The position numbers were made by a program, and so were the translations under genes. Of a stretch of DNA of 5,541 nucleotides, positions 1-5,541 are shown in pieces. The stretch is from the NCBI GenBank assembly GCA_005879815.1, contig VBKA01000196.1:1-5541 (forward strand), in the 5' to 3' direction. Position 1 is the stretch's first letter. Every line of letters starts with the position of its first letter. The DNA comes from Chloroflexota bacterium (GTDB taxonomy: Bacteria > Chloroflexota > Limnocylindria > QHBO01). The notes below the pieces were generated by a model. That model ran no database searches and was not told the origin of the DNA. It saw nothing but the letters and a program-made list of their open reading frames with translations.

Positions 1-507
1 GGCACCGCCTGGAGCCAGTCGGGTTCACCCAACACCAGCACGACGCAGAACAACTTCCTGTTCGGCGTGAGCTGTGTGAGCACTGCCTTCTGCGCCGCGA
101 CAGGCAACTACGTGAACAGCGGCGGTCACCCGCAAACGCTCACCGAGATGTGGAGCGGCACTGCGTGGAGCACGGTGACCTCACCCAACACCAGCAGCAT
201 GCAGGCCAACGTGCTCAACGACGTGAGCTGCGCCAGTGCGTCCTTCTGCACCGCGGTCGGCTATTACGTCAACGCCGGGGGAACGTCGCAGACGCTCATC
301 GAGAAGTGGAATGGCACCGCGTGGAGCAAGGTGACGTCACCCAACAGCAGCAGCACGCAGGCCAACGTGCTCAACGGCGTGAGCTGCACGAGCGCCAGCT
401 CCTGCGGCGCCGTGGGGTATTACGTGAACAATCTCGGGTTGTCGCAGACGCTCGCCGAGCGGTGGAACGGCACCAGCTGGACCAAGGTGAGCTCACCCAA
501 CGCGTAG
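1..507 (+). CDS. Tandem-repeat protein with paired cysteines, C-terminal fragment (5' end outside window)
   Basis: The frame is open from base 1 to the TAG at 505-507, giving 168 visible residues; the start and any signal peptide lie upstream. It consists of 52-residue units beginning at bases 1, 157 and 313, plus a 12-residue partial unit from 469. Each full unit has GTAWS, then SPN, then VSCxSxxxC and a GxYVN segment, and ends QTLxExW. The two cysteines fall at unit positions 25 and 31. By my count units 2 and 3 share 40 of 52 residues, and units 1 and 2 share 31 of 52. Repeats of this look are common in secreted or surface proteins of high-GC actinobacteria, usually annotated as hypothetical. 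The Trp/Gly-rich, strand-like pattern would suit propeller blades, with the short last unit closing the ring; that is inference. Paired cysteines suggest disulfides and an extracytoplasmic location. It converges on dnaG and overlaps its end by 15 bases. GC content looks lower than in dnaG. No enzyme function can be assigned. Confidence 0.85.
   Translation, partial: GTAWSQSGSPNTSTTQNNFLFGVSCVSTAFCAATGNYVNSGGHPQTLTEMWSGTAWSTVTSPNTSSMQANVLNDVSCASASFCTAVGYYVNAGGTSQTLIEKWNGTAWSKVTSPNSSSTQANVLNGVSCTSASSCGAVGYYVNNLGLSQTLAERWNGTSWTKVSSPNA
1..507 (+). repeat. 156-bp in-frame tandem repeat array (3 full copies plus 39 bp)
   Basis: Copies start at 1, 157, 313 and 469 with exactly 156-base spacing. The nine-base string TCACCCAAC recurs at 25, 181, 337 and 493, so the array is recognisable at DNA as well as protein level. 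Copies 2 and 3 are the most alike, which suggests that the most recent duplication was near the 3' end. The array probably continues beyond the left edge of the window. Its spacing is a multiple of three, so gain or loss of a unit would keep the reading frame. Confidence 0.9.
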
Positions 508-2334
508 CTGGCCTCGCATCACCGGGGCTTCGCGGGCCAGCTCGGTGAGCTGCGCAGCCAGCCGGTCGACGTCGGCGAAGCGGCCGTCTTCCTTGGCGCG
601 GTGCAGCTCGTGGCGCACGAGCTCGATCGAGCGCATCACGCTGGCTTCGCGGACGCGTTGCACGCACCCGGCGATCGCGCGCGACAGCGCATCCGGATGG
701 CTGCTGTCGTCGAGCTCGGGGACGTCGTCCATGAGCAGGCGGGCAGCGTGGCGCTGATCGGCGGCGCCCAGCCGGTGCATCGGGAAGGAGCCGTTGTCGG
801 CGGTCGCTGCCACCTCGATGAGCTGACGGACCGTTGGGTGCGTGAGCTGCTCGACGTCGAGCCCCATGCTCTCGGTGAGCTGCCGTGCCAACGCCGGCCG
901 GTGCACGACGATGCTGCCCAGATAGGCCTCCCACCGGGGCATGGGCACGTCTGCGCCGAGCGGCTCGCTCGCCTCAGGTGGCGGCGGAGCCGGTGTGGGA
1001 GTGGCCAGCACCACGCGCGGCGGCCGCCGAGCCGTGTCGTGCCGCAGCCGGTCGAGATCGGCCGTCAGCGATTGCATGCCCAGGTCGAGACGCCGAGCTG
1101 CCTGCTGAAGGTAGAGCTCGCGCGTAGCCGCCTCCGGGATCCTGCTGAGCATCGCCACCGCCGCCTCGGCACCGGCGCGGCGCGCGTCCACGCTGCCTCC
1201 TTCGGCACCCGCCAGGGCGCGGTCCAGTAGCACCTGCCACTCGGGCGGGGCCGCGGCCACCGCCGCGGTGAAGGCCTCTGGGTCACGGCGCACCAGCTCG
1301 TCCGGATCCTTGACGCCATCCGGCAGCACGCAGATCCGGCTCTGGACTCCCTCGGCGGCGAGCACGTCGACGGCGCGCGACGCCGCGGCCCAGCCGGCGT
1401 CGTCGGTGTCGAAGCACAGCGTCACCATCGTCGCCAGCCGTCCGAGGTGGCGCACCTGCTCGCGTGTCAGGGCGGTCCCGCTGCTGGCGACCGTGTGCTG
1501 GACACCCGCCGAATGCGCTGCAATGACGTCGAAGTAGCCTTCGACCACAACCGCGGCGTGCTCGCGGCTGATTGCGTGCCTGGCCCGGTCGATACCGAAC
1601 AGCGCAGCGGACTTGTGGTACGCGGCCGTCTCCGGCGAGTTCAGATACTTGGGTACTGCGTCGCCCAGCGCCCTGGCGCCGAACCCGAGGGTGCCGCCTC
1701 GCTCGTCGCGGATGGGGAACACGAGGCGGTGGCGAAAGCGATCCCGCGCCTGGCTACCGCGGGCCGGATGAGCAAGGCCGGCCTCGACGATCTCGTGGAC
1801 TTCGACCGCCCCTCGGGCGGTGAGGTATCGCACCAGCGCGTCGCCACCCGCACCTCCGGCCGGGGCAAAGCCGGCGCCGAAGGCGCGAACGATCGCCTCA
1901 TCGAGCCCGCGCTCGCCGAGCAGGTCGCGCCCGGCGGCGCCCGCCTGGGTCGACCAGAGGACGTGCTCGTAGTACGCCTGCGCCCGCGCGTTCAGCTCCA
2001 ATGCGCGCTTGCGCTTCAGACCGGAGCTGCGGCTGCCGCGCCCCGCCGGCTCCTCGAGCTCGACACCGGCGCGATCCGCCAGGAGCTCGAGCGCCTGCCG
2101 GAAGTCGACGTGTTCGATGCGCTCGACGAAGGTGAAGATGTCCCCGCCTTCCGAGCAGCCGTGGCAGTACCACGCCTGCCGGGCCTGGCTGACCATGAAC
2201 GACGGACTCTTCTCCGCATGGAACGGGCACAGGCCCTTGTGCTGCGTGCCGCTCCGCTGCAGCCCGACGTACCCGCCGATGACTTCGACGATGTCCAGCC
2301 GGGATTTGATCTCGGCGACGGTGTCTACGGCCAT
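493..2334 (-). CDS. dnaG: DNA primase DnaG
   Basis: This 613-residue protein makes the short RNA primers for lagging-strand synthesis and works with the replicative helicase DnaB. The length is normal for bacterial DnaG. The N-terminal CHC2 zinc-binding domain shows C36, H39, C57 and C60 in CPFHAEKSPSF...YCHGC, followed by EGGD. The catalytic core has FPIRD (206-210), LGFGAR (216-221), PKYLNSPET (228-236) and a TOPRIM fold with EGYFDV (E265), SSGTALT (284-290) and FDTDDAG (D309, D311). KDPDE follows at 342-346. A Pro/Ala-rich linker (about 433-462) leads to a helical C-terminal domain (about 463-613) in the position of the DnaB-binding domain. FDTDDAG has Thr where FDGD is more usual; the acidic residues are intact. 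The ATG at 2332-2334 fits the family N-terminus and has GAGGG six bases upstream. The gene lies 25 bases after the HTH/coiled-coil gene and is probably co-transcribed with it. Its last four codons and stop overlap the repeat-protein gene in antisense. Confidence 0.97.
   Translation of the reverse strand: MAVDTVAEIKSRLDIVEVIGGYVGLQRSGTQHKGLCPFHAEKSPSFMVSQARQAWYCHGCSEGGDIFTFVERIEHVDFRQALELLADRAGVELEEPAGRGSRSSGLKRKRALELNARAQAYYEHVLWSTQAGAAGRDLLGERGLDEAIVRAFGAGFAPAGGAGGDALVRYLTARGAVEVHEIVEAGLAHPARGSQARDRFRHRLVFPIRDERGGTLGFGARALGDAVPKYLNSPETAAYHKSAALFGIDRARHAISREHAAVVVEGYFDVIAAHSAGVQHTVASSGTALTREQVRHLGRLATMVTLCFDTDDAGWAAASRAVDVLAAEGVQSRICVLPDGVKDPDELVRRDPEAFTAAVAAAPPEWQVLLDRALAGAEGGSVDARRAGAEAAVAMLSRIPEAATRELYLQQAARRLDLGMQSLTADLDRLRHDTARRPPRVVLATPTPAPPPPEASEPLGADVPMPRWEAYLGSIVVHRPALARQLTESMGLDVEQLTHPTVRQLIEVAATADNGSFPMHRLGAADQRHAARLLMDDVPELDDSSHPDALSRAIAGCVQRVREASVMRSIELVRHELHRAKEDGRFADVDRLAAQLTELAREAPVMRGQLRVG
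506..542 (+). terminator. Possible hairpin terminator of the repeat-protein gene (no U tract)
   Basis: AGCTGGCC at 506-513 is perfectly inverted as GGCCAGCT at 535-542. With one bulged base (514), the stem can extend by CGC 515-517 pairing with GCG 532-534. The hairpin begins inside the TAG stop codon of the repeat gene, where a terminator would be expected. No run of T follows, so it is not a classical Rho-independent terminator; U-less hairpins have been proposed to act in actinobacteria. The same bases encode part of the DnaG C-terminus, so coincidence in GC-rich coding DNA is possible. Confidence 0.35.
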
Positions 2335-2340
2335 TGCCCG

Positions 2341-2345
2341 CCCTC
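2341..2345 (-). promoter_or_regulatory. Ribosome binding site of dnaG
   Basis: On the - strand the sequence reads GAGGG, then six bases (CGGGCA), then the dnaG ATG. It is a usable Shine-Dalgarno match at near-normal spacing and supports the ATG at 2332-2334. It is the only clear ribosome binding site among the three - strand gene starts in the window. Confidence 0.55.
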
Positions 2346-2359
2346 GCCAGGCGCGCCGG

Positions 2360-3364
2360 TTACTTGCCGAACAGCCAGTGGCGCCGGCGGGCCGCAGCCC
2401 GCGTATCGTTCAGCTCACGCTGCAGGTCCGCGATCTGCCGCTCGCGCTCGCTCAGGCGGCGATCGCGTTCCGCCTGTACCGCAGCGTGCTCGGCTCGAGC
2501 CGTCTGCAGCTCCAGCTGCAATTGCTTGACCAGGTTCTGCCGGGCATTGAGCTCGGACTCGAACCGCTGCCGCTGCTCGGCGTAGATGCGGCTTTCCAGC
2601 GTGCGCTCCCAGCGGTCCAGCAGGCCGGCCACCAGCTCGCGCGGATCCAGCGTCATGGCGGCGACGTCCCGGTGCGGCTCGGACGCCGGATCGGCGAGGA
2701 TCGCCACGCGAGGATCGCGAGCAGGCGCCTGCGGCAGCGTCGCCGGGGCAGCCGCCTCGCTGATGTGGGCGCGGGGCGAGGGCCGGCTCGACTGCAGCTG
2801 CTGCTCTGCGGCCAGCTCGGCGGCGAGCTCCTCCGCGGGAGGGGGAACCACTTTGTCAGGCCAGGCGCCTCGCGAGGCCACGCCGACCACGTCGACGTCG
2901 GATGGCTCCTCGAAGTCGTCTCCGTCGCCTGGGCGAATCTGGGTCGCCACCGCGCCCAGCTCCTCCGCGCCTTGGGCGCCGATCGCCTCGGCCGCATCGG
3001 CAGCCGGCCGTTCGACGCGAAGTGGCACCGGCCGGCTTGGCTGGGCCGGGCTCGGAAAGGGCGGCACCAGTTGCGGCTTCACCGCCTCTGCAATCGCAGA
3101 CGCCGGAGAGTCGACGGGCACCAGGTCGACGACCGGCTCGCTGGGGGCCCGGTCGGGCTCGATGCCCAGGTCGCTGAGCCTGAGGCTGTAGCGCACCCCC
3201 TCGGGTCCCTCGATCCTGCGCGCCGGCACGTCACCCGCTTCCACCCGCCGAAGCAGGATGGCAAGGGGCAGGTCAAGTCGCCGGGCGACCTCCTCGACCG
3301 GGAGGTATGGCTCCGCGACAGAGAGAGAAGGTGCCGAGGGCACCGAAGAGTCCGGCCAGCGCAT
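2360..3364 (-). CDS. HTH (excisionase/MerR-like) protein with C-terminal coiled coil
   Basis: This 334-residue protein is not one I can name. Residues about 20-66 (YLPVEEVARRLDLPLAILLR, then a VEAGDVPARR wing and VRYSLRLSDL) match the pattern of the excisionase/MerR-type 'HTH_17' fold, so it probably binds DNA. Residues about 70-235 are rich in Pro, Ala and Glu and look disordered. Residues about 240-325 form a long charged helix with Leu/Ala heptads and many Glu, Arg and Gln, a likely dimerising coiled coil. The protein ends in a basic patch plus aromatic residues (RRRHWLFGK). There is no signal peptide, membrane segment or cysteine, so it should be cytoplasmic or nucleoid-bound. The codon directly before the ATG is an in-frame TAG, so the start cannot be further upstream. 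No Shine-Dalgarno is visible, but TACTCT lies six bases before the ATG. The head/linker/coil order resembles RacA-type chromosome-anchoring proteins of Bacillus only in architecture; a transcription regulator is the alternative. Confidence 0.83.
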   Translation of the reverse strand: MRWPDSSVPSAPSLSVAEPYLPVEEVARRLDLPLAILLRRVEAGDVPARRIEGPEGVRYSLRLSDLGIEPDRAPSEPVVDLVPVDSPASAIAEAVKPQLVPPFPSPAQPSRPVPLRVERPAADAAEAIGAQGAEELGAVATQIRPGDGDDFEEPSDVDVVGVASRGAWPDKVVPPPAEELAAELAAEQQLQSSRPSPRAHISEAAAPATLPQAPARDPRVAILADPASEPHRDVAAMTLDPRELVAGLLDRWERTLESRIYAEQRQRFESELNARQNLVKQLQLELQTARAEHAAVQAERDRRLSERERQIADLQRELNDTRAAARRRHWLFGK

Positions 3365-3370
3365 CTACAG

Positions 3371-3376
3371 AGAGTA
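3371..3376 (-). promoter_or_regulatory. Possible -10 element for a leaderless start of the HTH gene
   Basis: TACTCT on the - strand matches the actinobacterial TANNNT -10 consensus and ends six bases before the ATG at 3362-3364, so transcription could begin at or next to the start codon. No convincing -35 hexamer is seen 16-18 bases upstream. The absence of a Shine-Dalgarno fits a leaderless message. It lies in the longest intergenic gap of the window (3365-3436, 72 bases), which holds nothing else that I can support. Confidence 0.35.
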
Positions 3377-3436
3377 GTTGATCCAGACAGCGGAGTGGGA
3401 GGCCTGTCGCGAAATTGGTCCCAGGATCAGCGCCAT

Positions 3437-3703
3437 TCAGTGGCCGATGATATCGACGGCATAGCGCGAGTTGTCAGTGAGCAGGACAATGCCGCCCTGC
3501 TTCTCGGTGATCACAGCGCGCACTGGCGAGGTGGCGAACACCTCGGGCGCGTCGTCGTGCTCGGTGACGGTTCGCCGCACTGAGTAGGGCACCCCCGGCG
3601 CGGGCGGGGCGACCTCATCTCCTTCGACAACGTGGCCGTCCTGGAGCATCTCGGGGCGTCCGCTCCGTGTGGACAGCTTGCGCACCCGCACGTGTTCGGC
3701 CAT
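3437..3703 (-). CDS. Unrecognised 88-residue protein
   Basis: I do not recognise this protein. It is hydrophilic, without cysteine, signal peptide or membrane segment. The N-terminus is basic (MAEHVRVRKLSTRSGRPEML). A Pro-rich bend follows (VAPPAPGVPY, about 32-41), and the second half alternates in a way that suggests beta strands (RAVITEK, GGIVLLTDNSRYAVDIIGH). Third codon positions are strongly G/C, as in the neighbours, which supports a real gene. An in-frame TAG at 3713-3715 stops the frame from extending upstream, and ATG is the first possible start. There is no Shine-Dalgarno; TAGTGT sits six bases before the ATG. It begins 17 bases after the ppdK stop and ends 72 bases before the HTH gene, so co-transcription with ppdK is plausible. 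A small beta-rich fold is possible, but no function is assigned. Confidence 0.68.
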   Translation of the reverse strand: MAEHVRVRKLSTRSGRPEMLQDGHVVEGDEVAPPAPGVPYSVRRTVTEHDDAPEVFATSPVRAVITEKQGGIVLLTDNSRYAVDIIGH

Positions 3704-3709
3704 GCCGCG

Positions 3710-3715
3710 ACACTA
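3710..3715 (-). promoter_or_regulatory. Possible -10 element for a leaderless start of the 88-residue gene
   Basis: TAGTGT on the - strand matches TANNNT and ends six bases before the ATG at 3701-3703, the same spacing as at the HTH gene. It lies in the 17-base gap after ppdK; a -35 box would fall inside the end of ppdK, and none is obvious. The TA is also part of the in-frame TAG that closes the frame upstream, so chance is a real alternative. Confidence 0.3.
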
Positions 3716-3720
3716 CGCTC

Positions 3721-5541
<1,821 letters not shown>

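Noticed and set aside
1..507. The regular 156-base periodicity read as a CRISPR or mobile repeat
   Set aside because: The repeats are contiguous, in frame, diverged at the codon level and without spacers, so they are protein-coding tandem units.
2350..2357. Palindrome GGCGCGCC between dnaG and the HTH gene
   Set aside because: An 8-base GC-only palindrome is expected by chance in DNA of this composition, and nothing else supports a regulatory role.
3379..3429. Inverted repeat TGATCC (3379-3384) / GGATCA (3424-3429) with inner TGGGA (3396-3400) / TCCCA (3419-3423)
   Set aside because: The arms are only 6 and 5 bp with an 11-base bulge and no U tract. This is too weak to call a terminator, riboswitch or operator.
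1447..3583. Long + strand open frames of 360 and 524 codons opposite dnaG and the HTH gene
   Set aside because: They lie antisense to well-supported genes, show no recognisable domain, and are Arg/Leu/Ala-rich as expected for shadow frames in very GC-rich DNA.

Overview
The window is compact, high-GC bacterial chromosome. It carries five protein genes, no RNA genes, and no mobile element or CRISPR array that I can see. No stretch longer than 72 bases lies between genes. The GC-rich third codon positions, the VSCxSxxxC repeat protein, and the excisionase-type HTH/coiled-coil protein beside dnaG suggest an actinobacterium, perhaps of the class Thermoleophilia (Solirubrobacterales-like). That placement is inference from recalled family distributions, not a search.

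Layout. Positions 1-507 (+ strand) hold the 3' end of a gene for a tandem-repeat protein, probably extracytoplasmic. It has three full 52-residue units and a fourth partial one, with two cysteines per full unit. Everything else is on the - strand and reads right to left: the C-terminal two thirds of pyruvate, phosphate dikinase (5541 to 3721, start outside the window), an unrecognised 88-residue protein (3703 to 3437), a 334-residue protein with an N-terminal excisionase/MerR-like HTH and a C-terminal coiled coil (3364 to 2360), and DNA primase DnaG (2334 to 493). The gaps are 17, 72 and 25 bases, so a transcription unit ppdK - small gene - HTH gene - dnaG is plausible. The small gene and the HTH gene lack a Shine-Dalgarno sequence. 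Each has a TANNNT hexamer exactly 6 bases before its ATG, the arrangement of a leaderless actinobacterial start, so internal promoters are also possible.

How the genes may work together. PPDK links pyruvate and PEP in central carbon metabolism, and DnaG makes replication primers. No direct functional link is visible. The HTH/coiled-coil protein is the best candidate for something undescribed, because its domain order (DNA-binding head, disordered linker, coiled-coil tail) suits a chromosome-associated or regulatory factor.

The most unusual sequence-level feature is the tail-to-tail junction. dnaG and the repeat gene overlap by 15 bases in register, and the dnaG stop codon is the antisense of a Ser codon that recurs in every 156-base repeat unit. 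An 8-bp perfect inverted repeat begins at the stop codon of the repeat gene and lies inside dnaG. I found no convincing evidence of a novel defence or mobile system.
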